A DNA stretch of 64,000 bases from CAWGGS01 sp046704745. Lineage in GTDB: Bacteria; Desulfobacterota; Desulfobulbia; Desulfobulbales; Desulfocapsaceae. The notes beneath the pieces are model-generated. The model had not been told where the DNA came from. It ran no database searches and was given only the letters and a program-made list of their open reading frames with translations. The stretch lies in contig JBJKRL010000110.1 of assembly GCA_046704745.1 (NCBI GenBank), positions 10,409 to 74,408 of the forward strand, read 5' to 3'. Shown one piece after another: positions 45,611 to 54,210 of the stretch. The translations under genes were made by a program, and so were the position numbers. Every line of letters begins with the position of its first letter. The stretch's first letter is position 1.

Positions 45611-46429
45611 ATGCGTTGTCCCAAATGTGGCTATATTTCTTTCGATCATCTGGCAACATGCCTGAATTGCAGCAAAGATCTCTCGGAACTGTCGTCGACG
45701 GCACACGGTACCACTTATCATGCGGAAGCCCCGACATTCTTAAAGTTTCCTGAAAAAGGAGCCTTGCGGGAAGAAGTGGAAGACATCGAAATGATGCCCG
45801 AAGAACTGGGTGATGAATTTGACGTCGTTGATCCGGATCTGGATGTCCTGACGAAAGAAGAAGATCAGGAGATAGAGTTCAACCCGGAAGGATCCCTACT
45901 GGAAGAGGGTGATGATGAGGGCTATTCCATCGCATTGGATGAAGAGGATGAAGAGGAATCCGAGGACAAAGAGATAGAGATCGATCTCAGCCAGTTCGAG
46001 GATGCCGCCACCGAAGAGGCAGGAGCTGGTGAAAAGGAAGAGAAATTTACCATGGATCTTCCCGATGAACTGGCCGATCTCTCGGATCTGGCGCCCCCGC
46101 CTCTACCAGAGGAAAAAATGCCCGCTGGGGGAGTGGAGAAAGAAACGAATAAAGAGATGGAACTGGGGATGTTGGATATCAATCTGGATCTGGACGACGA
46201 GTCCGATTTTTCCTTGACCTCAGAGGAAAAAGAAGGGGGTGGGAAAAGTTTTCCAGAGCTTTCCTTAGATGACATAGACTTTTCAGATACAGCCCAATCT
46301 GAGCAGCCGGCTTCGCAGACTCCTGCCAAACCGGCACCGGCGGCCGCGAAAACCGATGAAGCGGATATGGATGCCGATCTGAATTTCGACCTTGATCTCG
46401 GCGGCTTGACTCTTCCCCCAAAAAAATAA
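45611..46429 (+). CDS. Zinc-ribbon protein with long acidic disordered region
   Basis: This 272-aa protein starts with a zinc ribbon (MRCPKCGYISFD, CLNCSKDL: two CxxC pairs 13 residues apart). The remainder is very acidic and low in complexity, rich in Glu, Asp and short LDLD/DIDF-like repeats, and ends LTLPPKK. No transmembrane segment is visible. Similar zinc-ribbon plus acidic tail proteins occur in deltaproteobacteria without assigned function. The ATG lies after AGAGGAACC. It lies upstream of tRNA-Phe. Confidence 0.78.
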   Translation: MRCPKCGYISFDHLATCLNCSKDLSELSSTAHGTTYHAEAPTFLKFPEKGALREEVEDIEMMPEELGDEFDVVDPDLDVLTKEEDQEIEFNPEGSLLEEGDDEGYSIALDEEDEEESEDKEIEIDLSQFEDAATEEAGAGEKEEKFTMDLPDELADLSDLAPPPLPEEKMPAGGVEKETNKEMELGMLDINLDLDDESDFSLTSEEKEGGGKSFPELSLDDIDFSDTAQSEQPASQTPAKPAPAAAKTDEADMDADLNFDLDLGGLTLPPKK

Positions 46430-46509
46430 GCAGGCAATGAGGATAGAGGAGAAGAAAAGATATTGACACTGGAGCTGATGTTGTGTAAATAACGCTCTTC
46501 ACATGATGT

Positions 46510-46585
<76 letters not shown>

Positions 46586-46601
46586 GATAAGCTTGTTGAA
46601 T

Positions 46602-46637
46602 AAGGAGTTACAGGTTGCTGTAGCTCCTTATTTTTTT
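46602..46637 (+). terminator. Rho-independent terminator after tRNA-Phe
   Basis: AAGGAGTTACAG pairs with CTGTAGCTCCTT (one G-T pair) around loop GTTG and is followed by ATTTTTTT. It lies 16 bases past the tRNA CCA and ends its transcript before the EF-G gene. Confidence 0.92.
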
Positions 46638-46709
46638 CATTTTCTCAAAATATTGCTGGTGGGGACTGGACATACTCCAGTCGGCAGACTTTTGTTGAGG
46701 GCAGAAGCC

Positions 46710-48794
46710 ATGAGTAGAGATTTATCCAAGGTACGCAATATCGGTATCAGTGCACATATTGACTCCGGAAAGACAACTCTGACTGAGCGAATCCTTTTTT
46801 ACACTCACAGGATTCACGCCATTCATGAGGTTCGCGGTAAAGACGGAGTCGGTGCCAAGATGGATTCCATGGAATTGGAAAAGGAACGTGGAATCACCAT
46901 CCAGTCGGCCGCAACGTATTGCAGCTGGAAGGATATGGATATCAATATCATCGACACACCGGGTCATGTCGATTTCACCATAGAGGTTGAGCGTGCCCTG
47001 CGTGTTTTGGACGGAGCGATTCTGATCCTCTGTTCGGTGGGTGGTGTTCAATCCCAGTCTATTACAGTTAATCGTCAGATGACCCGGTACAAGGTTCCAC
47101 GCATCGCCTTTATTAATAAGTGTGATCGAACCGGTGCCAATCCAGAGCGCGTCACCCGTCAGCTCAGGGAAAAACTGGAGCTCAATGCCCATATGATGCA
47201 GCTTCCCATCGGTCTGGAAAACGATCTCAAGGGACTTGTCGATCTGGTAGAGATGAAGGCCATCTATTTTGACGGAGACAACGGGGAAAACATCCGTATG
47301 GAGGAGATCCCGGCGAATATGCAGGAGGCTGCGGCAGAAAAAAGAGAAGCCCTGCTTGAAGAAATCTCGATGTTTTCCGATGAGTTGATGGAGGTTATGC
47401 TGGAGGAAGGCGAGATCGATCCAAAATTGATCTACGACGCCATACGCCAGGGAACCCTGTCCTTGCAATTCACTCCCGTCTTCCTCGGTTCAGCCTACAA
47501 AAATAAAGGGATTCAGACGCTTCTGGATGCCGTCAAGGCCTATCTCCCGTGTCCTACCGATGTGGAAAACTATGCGCTTGATTTGAAAAACGGCGAGGCC
47601 GAAGTCAAGGTTTCCAACAAACCCGAAGATCCTCTGGTCTTGCTGGCATTCAAACTCGAGGACGGCCGTTACGGCCAATTGACCTATGTCAGGACCTATC
47701 AGGGTGTCCTGAAGAAAGGTGATACTATTTTCAACAACCGTACCGGAAAAAAGGTCAAGGTCGGTCGATTGGTCCGGATGCATGCCGATGAGATGGAGGA
47801 AATTGAGTCCTGCGGTTCAGGTGATATTGTAGCCCTTTTTGGCATTGATTGCGCATCGGGCGACACCTTTACCGATGATCGCATTTCCTATTCCATGACC
47901 TCAATGCATATTCCGGAGCCGGTTATCTCTCTTGCGGTGATTCCGGCCGACAACAAGGCCCAGATCAACATGTCCAAGGCCCTGAATCGTTTCACTAAGG
48001 AGGACCCGACCTTCCGGGCCTTTGTCGATCATGAGACCGGTGAGACCATCATTTCCGGCATGGGTGAGTTGCATCTTGATGTCTATATTGAAAGGATGAA
48101 ACGTGAGTATAAGGCCGAGGTCCAGGTCGGCGCCCCGCAGGTCGCCTACCGTGAGACCATATCTTCACGGGCAGAGTTTAACTATACCCATAAGAAACAG
48201 ACCGGCGGTTCCGGACAATTCGGCCGGGTGGCAGGATACCTGGAGCCGCTCGAAGAAGGTGAGTACGAGTTCGTCGACAATATCGTCGGTGGTGTAATTC
48301 CACGTGAATTTATCCCTTCCTGCGACAAGGGTTTCCAAAAGTGTATGGATAAAGGGGCGTTGTGCGGTGCTGCCGTTACCGGTGTCCGCTGTGTGATCAA
48401 CGACGGGGCGTTTCATGCGGTGGACTCCTCCGATGTCGCCTTCCAACTCGCCGCCATTGGTGGTTTTAAGGAAGGATATATGAAGGCGAAGCCCGTGATT
48501 ATGGAGCCGATCATGAAGGTTGCCGTCGAGGGCCCCACGGAGTTTCAAGGTGCGATCATGGGCAGCATCAATCAACGCCGGGGTATGATTATCGGCACCA
48601 CCGACGAAGGCAGCTATACGGTTATCGAAGCAGAGGTCCCGTTGTCCGAGATGTTCGGCTACTCCACCACTCTGCGCTCCTTGACTCAGGGAAAAGCTGA
48701 GTTTACCATGGAATTCGCAACGTTCAAGCAGGTTCCAAGAGGCGTCAGTGAGGAACTGATTAAAAAGTATCAGCAGGAAAAGAGTAAGGGCTAA
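46710..48794 (+). CDS. fusA: Elongation factor G, spd/mitochondrial-like type
   Basis: This 694-aa translational GTPase is full length. The G1 motif is AHIDSGKTT near residue 15, RGITIQSAA carries the switch I threonine, G3 is DTPGHVDF near 83, and G4 is NKCD near 137. Domains II to V follow normally (TGGSGQFGRV, RGMIIGTTDEG). The G1 wording (HIDSGKTT), the ATYCSWKDMDIN segment and GGVQSQSITVNRQM resemble the spd-EFG/mitochondrial EFG1 group, not the common HVDHGKTT... type. It stands alone rather than in a str operon, so another fusA may exist elsewhere. The ATG has GAGGG upstream; the open frame into the tRNA is rejected. Confidence 0.93.
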   Translation: MSRDLSKVRNIGISAHIDSGKTTLTERILFYTHRIHAIHEVRGKDGVGAKMDSMELEKERGITIQSAATYCSWKDMDINIIDTPGHVDFTIEVERALRVLDGAILILCSVGGVQSQSITVNRQMTRYKVPRIAFINKCDRTGANPERVTRQLREKLELNAHMMQLPIGLENDLKGLVDLVEMKAIYFDGDNGENIRMEEIPANMQEAAAEKREALLEEISMFSDELMEVMLEEGEIDPKLIYDAIRQGTLSLQFTPVFLGSAYKNKGIQTLLDAVKAYLPCPTDVENYALDLKNGEAEVKVSNKPEDPLVLLAFKLEDGRYGQLTYVRTYQGVLKKGDTIFNNRTGKKVKVGRLVRMHADEMEEIESCGSGDIVALFGIDCASGDTFTDDRISYSMTSMHIPEPVISLAVIPADNKAQINMSKALNRFTKEDPTFRAFVDHETGETIISGMGELHLDVYIERMKREYKAEVQVGAPQVAYRETISSRAEFNYTHKKQTGGSGQFGRVAGYLEPLEEGEYEFVDNIVGGVIPREFIPSCDKGFQKCMDKGALCGAAVTGVRCVINDGAFHAVDSSDVAFQLAAIGGFKEGYMKAKPVIMEPIMKVAVEGPTEFQGAIMGSINQRRGMIIGTTDEGSYTVIEAEVPLSEMFGYSTTLRSLTQGKAEFTMEFATFKQVPRGVSEELIKKYQQEKSKG

Positions 48795-48894
48795 TTTAAA
48801 GCGGTGATGGTATCCTGTCTCCATCAACCAGATGGGAACCTGCAGACTGTTTGCAGTGACGTGCGAAAAAACAAAGAGTAAAAGAGGTTGTGCA

Positions 48895-49602
48895 ATGGGA
48901 AAAGAGGAACTGGTGCTCAATAATCCACTCCGGGCTTTGGGCCTGGAGGAAAAAGCGAAGGGGGATATGCAGAGCATGGGTCTGGTCATGTCCAGGGCCG
49001 GTCTGGGCAAGACCGCGATTCTTGTGCAGATTGCGCTTGATTCCATGATGCGTGGCAACAAGGTACTGCATATTTCCATCGGTGAAACCATTGATAAGGC
49101 GAAAAGCTGGTATAACGATATTCTTTCTTTGATTACCAAGGATAAGGATATTGAAAATATTCATGAGGTGATTTCCGAGATCCTTCACAACCGGATGATC
49201 ATGACCTTTAAGGAAACGTCTTTTAGCCAGGCAAAACTGGAAGAGCGTCTTAATGATCTGGTCAAACAGAATATCTATAAACCCCAGTGTCTTATCATTG
49301 ACGGCTATGATTTCAGCGGTGATAACCGGGAGAACCTGACTGGTCTTAGGAAATTCATGAAAGAGCAGGGTTTGAAGATGGTTTGGTTCTCGGCCGTCTG
49401 TCATCGTGAAGATGAGCGTGTCAGTGCCGACGGCGTCCACGCACCCTGCCATGAGGTGGCCGACTTGTTCGAGACCGTGTTGATGATCAATCCGGAGAAT
49501 GACAACATTTCGCTTGATATCATAAAATGCATGTCCTGTGCCGTCGACGCAGGCATGAGCCTTGCTCTGGATCCTTCCACACTGCTGATTATGAAGGCAT
49601 AA
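48895..49602 (+). CDS. RecA-like P-loop ATPase of unknown role
   Basis: This 235-aa protein has a Walker A motif in MSRAGLGKTAILVQIALD near residue 38 and a Walker B-like strand CLIIDGYDF near 135. It also has a VADLFETVLMINPENDNISLDIIKC strand pair near the end. The fold suggests a RecA/KaiC-type ATPase core without extra domains. I do not recognise a named family. It follows the EF-G gene after 100 bases and is closed by a terminator at 49643-49682, so it may be co-transcribed with EF-G. Confidence 0.75.
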   Translation: MGKEELVLNNPLRALGLEEKAKGDMQSMGLVMSRAGLGKTAILVQIALDSMMRGNKVLHISIGETIDKAKSWYNDILSLITKDKDIENIHEVISEILHNRMIMTFKETSFSQAKLEERLNDLVKQNIYKPQCLIIDGYDFSGDNRENLTGLRKFMKEQGLKMVWFSAVCHREDERVSADGVHAPCHEVADLFETVLMINPENDNISLDIIKCMSCAVDAGMSLALDPSTLLIMKA

Positions 49603-49642
49603 CAGGGTGATGATCCTTCTTCGGAAGGAAAAAATGGAGATG

Positions 49643-49682
49643 AAGCGGGTTACCTGGAATCGAGTAATCCGCTTTTTTTTTT
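49643..49682 (+). terminator. Rho-independent terminator
   Basis: AAGCGGGTTAC (49643-49653) pairs with GTAATCCGCTT (49664-49674), with one G-T pair, and runs into a T tract up to 49682. It lies about 40 bases after the RecA-like ATPase gene. Confidence 0.9.
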
Positions 49683-49831
49683 GAAAAACAGGTGGATTAG
49701 ACTGTAGGACTGTTAGTCCGTTAGGTAACACAAATGGTTGCTTTAAACGTACTGGTTGTTTTATGATCTACCGGTATTCTGCAGCCAATAAACCTACACA
49801 GCCTATCCACCTACAGCCGACTCGCCTCATC

Positions 49832-50620
49832 ATGAAATTCAGACCCTGCATTGATCTTCATAACGGCAAGGTCAAGCAGATTGTAGGTTCAACGCTCAGT
49901 GATACCGAACCTGAACGGCTTGCGACCAATTTCTGTGCCGACAAGCCCTCCTCCTGGTATGCCGAGTTGTATCGAAACGACAATTTGCGGGGCGGGCATA
50001 TCATCATGCTCGGTCCCGGCAATGAGGAGGCTGCAGCCGAGGCCCTGGCCGCCTGGCCGGGCGGGATGCAGATTGGTGGTGGAATCACCCCCGACAATGC
50101 CCGACTCTGGCTGGAGAGAGGTGCGTCGCATATCATCGTCACTTCCTGTGTTTTTAGGCACGGCAAGATCGACCGGACAACCCTTGCCCTTCTGGTTCAG
50201 GCAGTGGGGAAAAATCGCCTGGTCCTTGATCTCAGCTGTCGTAAAAAGGGCGAGGATTATTATATTGTTACCGATCGTTGGCAGAAATTCACCGACGTTA
50301 GGATAGAGCAAGAAACGCTTGCGGAGTTTGCCGGAAGCTGCGATGAATTTTTGATTCACGCAGCCGATGTGGAAGGAAAATGCGCCGGTGTTGAGGTCGA
50401 TCTGCTTGAAAAGTTGGCGGCCTGGGTGACGATACCCGCCACCTACGCAGGTGGAGTTCGAAATATTGCCGATATGGAATTGATTGAGAGCATCGGAAGA
50501 GGCCGGCTGGATGCAACCATTGGCAGTGCCCTGGATATCTTCGGAGGTAGTGGCATCACCTACCGGGATGCGGTTGCTTTTCACCTCGCCCATGGTGGAC
50601 TCGATCTTTCTTCCGCTTAG
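49832..50620 (+). CDS. hisA: Eukaryote-type HisA isomerase (ProFAR isomerase)
   Basis: This 262-aa TIM-barrel isomerase of histidine synthesis resembles plant/fungal HisA (yeast HIS6) more than the usual bacterial form. Shared features are FRPCIDLHNGKVKQIVGSTL at the start, PSSWYAELYRND, MQIGGGITPDNA, LVLDLSCRKK, DEFLIHAADVEGKC and ATIGSALDIFGG. The catalytic Asp residues are in CIDLH and HAADVEG. The ATG at 49832 is chosen by homology although its ribosome site is poor; a possible start at 49763 has none either. No other his gene is adjacent. A repeat element begins four bases after its stop. Confidence 0.9.
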   Translation: MKFRPCIDLHNGKVKQIVGSTLSDTEPERLATNFCADKPSSWYAELYRNDNLRGGHIIMLGPGNEEAAAEALAAWPGGMQIGGGITPDNARLWLERGASHIIVTSCVFRHGKIDRTTLALLVQAVGKNRLVLDLSCRKKGEDYYIVTDRWQKFTDVRIEQETLAEFAGSCDEFLIHAADVEGKCAGVEVDLLEKLAAWVTIPATYAGGVRNIADMELIESIGRGRLDATIGSALDIFGGSGITYRDAVAFHLAHGGLDLSSA

Positions 50621-50623
50621 ACA

Positions 50624-50785
50624 GCCCGGATTTCTTATGAACACTGTGTCAATTTGTTAATATTTCAATAAAGACGATACTCCTCAAAGGAGTGATCATG
50701 CCTGCAAATTTACACAAAGGTGCTTACCTGTTCAATGCCCAAAACTTCGAACCTGACGCAGCCTGAACTGATGAGAAATCCGGGC
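50624..50785. repeat. Family 1-related repeat, short complete copy E
   Basis: The 162-base element has 15-base termini GCCCGGATTTCTTAT (50624-50638) and ATGAGAAATCCGGGC (50771-50785), matching at 14 of 15 positions. Just inside the left end, AACACTGTGTCAATTT is the reverse complement of the AAATTGACACAGTGTT block of copy A. It contains an ACTCCT/AGGAGT hairpin and no gene. Only a further 133 bases without a gene separate it from the HDOD gene. Confidence 0.75.
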
Positions 50786-50918
50786 ATGGAAACATGAGAG
50801 ATCGTCACTGGTTCTTGACCTGATGTGAATCTTCAGATACAATAACAGCGAGTTTTCCATCGATTTGATTTAATTGAATTGTTCCAGATTGTTAAATTAT
50901 TATTAAGACCCTTCGCAG

Positions 50919-51779
50919 ATGGACCTGGATAAGGATAAACAAAGATATCAGATAGAGAAATTCATTAAGAAGATGCCCAGCCTGTCGACCACCGTAGGGA
51001 AGGTCCTGGAGGTCTGCAGTCGAACGGATGCTTCACCCAATGAACTCAATAAGGTCATTTCTTTGGATCCGGTCTTGACCGGCCAGGTCTTAAAACTGAT
51101 CAATTCGGCCTATTATTCCCTTTTAAACAAGATCACCTCCCTCACCCGAGCCATCACCATGCTCGGCATGAATACAGTCAAAAATATGGCGTTGAGCACC
51201 GCCATCATCAAGACAGTATCCGGCGCAAAGAAATCAAGAGTTTTGCCGACTTCCCGTTTCTGGCAGCATTCCATCGGTGTGGGCGTGAGCGCCAAACAGT
51301 TGGCCATTGCCTGCGACCTGCCGGTTGCCGAACGGGAGGAGATGTTTATAGCGGGGCTGCTCCATGACCTGGGCAAGATCCCTTTTGGTGATGAATACAT
51401 TGACGCCTTGACTCTGGCGAAAAAACAGCAGCGGTCTCTCATCGAGGTCGAACGGGACCTGATAGGGATAGATCATCAGGAGGTCGGCCTGATGATTGCC
51501 GAAAAATGGAAACTCAATACGGTAATCACCAGCTGTATCGGCGATCATCACAACGTCAACGGAGCAAGCGAAGAAAGTAGGCGCCAGGCGGCCTTCGTGG
51601 CCTTGGCCAATGTATACATCAATATCCTCGATATCGGGTATGCAGGCGACCCTTTTCCCGAAGTAGGCAATATCGATGGGCTCCTTGGCATCGTCGGACT
51701 CAGCTGGGAAGACTACGGCGCCATAGGTGAAGATGTCGAAAAAGAGATTGAAAAGGCGCAGATTTTTCTGCAGATATAA
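50919..51779 (+). CDS. HDOD domain signalling protein
   Basis: This 286-aa protein is almost entirely an HDOD domain (about residues 15-215): MPSLSTTVGKVLEVC, SLDPVLTGQVLKLINSAYYSL, LTRAITMLGMNTVKNMALS, and an HD-like FIAGLLHDLGKIPFGDEYI near 142. HDOD proteins are HD-related domains that usually lack full catalytic residues and act as scaffolds in signalling; here the HD pair is retained. It has no other domain. The metallo-hydrolase gene follows after 14 bases, so the two are co-transcribed. Confidence 0.92.
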   Translation: MDLDKDKQRYQIEKFIKKMPSLSTTVGKVLEVCSRTDASPNELNKVISLDPVLTGQVLKLINSAYYSLLNKITSLTRAITMLGMNTVKNMALSTAIIKTVSGAKKSRVLPTSRFWQHSIGVGVSAKQLAIACDLPVAEREEMFIAGLLHDLGKIPFGDEYIDALTLAKKQQRSLIEVERDLIGIDHQEVGLMIAEKWKLNTVITSCIGDHHNVNGASEESRRQAAFVALANVYINILDIGYAGDPFPEVGNIDGLLGIVGLSWEDYGAIGEDVEKEIEKAQIFLQI

Positions 51780-51793
51780 TCCGGAGATTTAAA

Positions 51794-52714
51794 ATGAGAG
51801 TCAAGTTCTGGGGAGTAAGAGGCTCGATACCCTGTCCAGGACCCCGTACGCAGAAGTATGGCGGCAACGGCGCCTGTCTGGAATTACGGGTCGGTGAAGA
51901 AAACAGGATAATCATCATCGATGCCGGCACTGGAATCAGGGAACTCGGTAACTTTCTCATGCAGAACGACCTGCCAAAAGGCCCTATTACTGCAGACCTT
52001 TTTCTCTCCCATACCCATTGGGACCATATCATGGGATTCCCGTACTTTAGTCCGATCTATGTGCCGGGTACCAGGCTGCGGGTCTACGGGCCCATCACCT
52101 TTGAGGATGATGCCTTGGAAGATGTGGTCGGCGGTCAGATGAAATACCGCTATTTCCCGGTCAATGTGGGTGAGCTGGCTTCGGATATTGAGTACCTCAG
52201 GCTGCGTGAGGACCCCAGCATCGATCTCGGTGACGGCCTGATTCTGTTGACCAAGATTCTGAATCATCCCATAACGGCACTGGGCTACCGTTTTGAATAT
52301 CAGAGCAAGGTCTTCTGTACCTGCTATGATACCGAACCATTCAGGAATCTTTTCATAACCGATCCGGATCACCCCGATTACGATGAAGGGATGGCCTTGG
52401 AGGGAGAGGAGGTTGCCAGAGAACAAAACCAGGCAATAGAGGGATTTTTTGCCGGTGCCGACCTCCTGGTTCATGACAGCCAGTATACGGCAAAAGAGTA
52501 TGAAAACGGCAAGATCGGTTGGGGCCATACCTCTTTTGAATATGCGATTGCGGCGGCAAACCGGGCCGGGGTAAAGAAATTGGCACTGTTCCATCACGAT
52601 CCTGATCGAACCGATGACCAGATCGATAAGCTGGCCGAAACGTACTGCCAGTCGGGACGATACGGCAAGACCGAGGTGCTTTTTGCCCGGGAGGGGATGG
52701 AGATCATCCTATGA
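51794..52714 (+). CDS. MBL-fold metallo-hydrolase
   Basis: This 306-aa metallo-beta-lactamase-fold protein has WGVRGSIPCPGP at the N-terminus, DAGTGIRELG near residue 43, the metal-binding SHTHWDHIMGFPYF near 75, LLVHDSQYT near 228 and GHTSFEYAIAAANRAGVKKLALFHHDP near 245. It resembles the phosphodiesterase/RNase Z-like group of MBL enzymes that often pair with HD or cyclic-nucleotide domains. Its substrate could be a cyclic nucleotide or a phosphodiester, which I cannot settle. GGAG precedes the ATG. Its TGA stop is formed by the first bases of a repeat element. Confidence 0.9.
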   Translation: MRVKFWGVRGSIPCPGPRTQKYGGNGACLELRVGEENRIIIIDAGTGIRELGNFLMQNDLPKGPITADLFLSHTHWDHIMGFPYFSPIYVPGTRLRVYGPITFEDDALEDVVGGQMKYRYFPVNVGELASDIEYLRLREDPSIDLGDGLILLTKILNHPITALGYRFEYQSKVFCTCYDTEPFRNLFITDPDHPDYDEGMALEGEEVAREQNQAIEGFFAGADLLVHDSQYTAKEYENGKIGWGHTSFEYAIAAANRAGVKKLALFHHDPDRTDDQIDKLAETYCQSGRYGKTEVLFAREGMEIIL

Positions 52715-52876
52715 TGGGCTCGTAAAAAGCTCGAGATACCTTGTTGTAGATCTTAAACGGCGATTCGCCGTGCCATATGTACTGCCAAATCACTAATTAA
52801 GATACTACGTCTCGTCTATCGAGCTTTTTTCCGGAGTCCATCCAGGCGACAATCATGACTTTCTACGAGATTGTCA
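52712..52876. repeat. Family 3 repeat element filling a convergent intergenic space
   Basis: The left end TGATGGGCTCGTAAAAAGCTC (52712-52732) and right end TGACTTTCTACGAGATTGTCA (52856-52876) are imperfect inverted repeats (CTCGTA and AAAG are shared). Their outermost TGA and TCA form the stop codons of the two convergent genes on either side. TCGTAAAAAG termini are familiar to me from small repeats in deltaproteobacteria. It has no coding capacity. Confidence 0.6.
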
Positions 52877-53704
52877 TTTTATAGCGAATCTCAATTTTTC
52901 AACGCATTCCAGATCGGGTTGATAGGGAATCGCGGCAGGTTCAGGATGCGGAATGGCAAGCTCCGGGTAAAAAGGGGTGCCGGCAATATTGCGGTTATAG
53001 GCCTCGACCAAGAGCCTCTCCAGATTGACGGTATCCTCGATATTGTAGGCCAAAAGCGTTTCCAGGGCGTGTTCGTTGCCCAGAAGTTCGTATTCCTGCC
53101 AGAGCAGGACGGCAAAGAAGCCGTCCACTCCGTCGAGTGCTCCTCTGTTCATACCCAACTGTTTCTCGCAGCCTTTGAGGCCGCCTTTTAATCCCAAACG
53201 GGCCAGGACGTAACGCAGATCGATATGAGCATGGTCCAGCCGTATCCTGAAATATCGCTCCAGAAACGGAACATCAAAGCTCTTGCCATTATAGCTGACA
53301 AGCACCTTATAAGAAAAGATATCCTCCAGAAAATCGTCAAGGTTCCGGCCGTTGATATAGGTCCTTACCGCCTCCCCGTCGTAGAGGGCGATGGTGGTGA
53401 TCTCGGCTGTGTTGTCGAGTCCGGTGGTCTCAATATCTATATAGGCAGTTTCACTACGGAAATGGGGGAAAATCCGCCACTGATCGGCAGCAGACAGGCT
53501 TTTGGTGAAAAAATCAGCAGAGCCTGCAGCCAATGCCTCTTGTGAGGAGGCCAGGAGGTCCGGGACGACTCTGAAATTACAAGAGGCAGATGCAAAGGGG
53601 GGCGGGTCCCGCCAATCGTGCCAAGAGGTGATGCCTGCTTTCCAGAGTTTTTTCTCAGTTTTCAGTCCGATTCCGGGAATATGGCAAAAGGTATGGGATA
53701 ACAT
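52874..53704 (-). CDS. DEDD 3'-5' exonuclease-like protein, YprB family
   Basis: This 276-aa protein has a short N-terminal helix-hairpin-helix-like segment (IPGIGLKTEKKLWKAGITSWHDW). A ribonuclease H-like exonuclease domain follows (about residues 85-250). The metal carboxylates are visible in AYIDIETTGLD near residue 88, LVSYNGKSFDVPFLERYF near 135, and AYNIEDTVNLERLL near 237. It resembles YprB-type nucleases; the substrate is unknown. Its start lies 4 bases after arfB, so the two form an operon. Its TGA stop is the terminus of the family 3 repeat. Confidence 0.88.
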   Translation of the reverse strand: MLSHTFCHIPGIGLKTEKKLWKAGITSWHDWRDPPPFASASCNFRVVPDLLASSQEALAAGSADFFTKSLSAADQWRIFPHFRSETAYIDIETTGLDNTAEITTIALYDGEAVRTYINGRNLDDFLEDIFSYKVLVSYNGKSFDVPFLERYFRIRLDHAHIDLRYVLARLGLKGGLKGCEKQLGMNRGALDGVDGFFAVLLWQEYELLGNEHALETLLAYNIEDTVNLERLLVEAYNRNIAGTPFYPELAIPHPEPAAIPYQPDLECVEKLRFAIK

Positions 53705-53708
53705 ATAG

Positions 53709-54119
53709 TTACAGTATCTTTTTGCGCAGGCTTTTCAGGCGGCCATGGGTGACTTTTTTATCCAGGCGTTTTTTTTGGGATACAGCCGACGGTTTGGTGG
53801 GCCGGCGTTTTTTTCGGATTGTAATGGCGCTGCGGATCAATTCCGCCAGCCGCTGCAGGGCATCTTCCTTGTTTTTTTCATAGGTGCGGTATTGTTGTGC
53901 CTTGATGACGATGGAACCATCTTGGGTCAGCCGCTGATCTTTCAACATCAGAAGGCGCTGTTTCACAAAATCGTTCAGGCTGGAGCGATGGATATCAAAA
54001 CGAAGGTGGACGGCACTTGCCACCTTGTTGACGTTTTGCCCACCTGCTCCCTGTGCTCGTATCTGGTTTATTTCTATCTCGGAGAGCGGGATGGTGATGG
54101 AGTTTGTGATCTGAAGCAT
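53709..54119 (-). CDS. arfB: Ribosome-rescue release factor-like hydrolase ArfB
   Basis: This 136-aa protein has the class I release-factor catalytic domain with RAQGAGGQNVNKVASAVHLRF near residue 21, where GGQ hydrolyses peptidyl-tRNA. It ends in a basic tail (RKKRRPTKPSAVSQKKRLDKKVTHGRLKSLRKK) that enters the empty mRNA channel. There is no codon-recognition domain. This is the ArfB/YaeJ layout, which frees ribosomes stalled on non-stop messages. It is followed directly by the YprB-like nuclease, a plausible but unproven RNA quality-control pairing. Confidence 0.95.
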   Translation of the reverse strand: MLQITNSITIPLSEIEINQIRAQGAGGQNVNKVASAVHLRFDIHRSSLNDFVKQRLLMLKDQRLTQDGSIVIKAQQYRTYEKNKEDALQRLAELIRSAITIRKKRRPTKPSAVSQKKRLDKKVTHGRLKSLRKKIL

Positions 54120-54210
54120 GGGTCCTTTGTCGTTTGTATGATCGACATCCTCATTTACCTGAAAATGACGATCAAGTAAAGATCTTCAAAGACTTTGGGG
54201 GCAATTTTTC

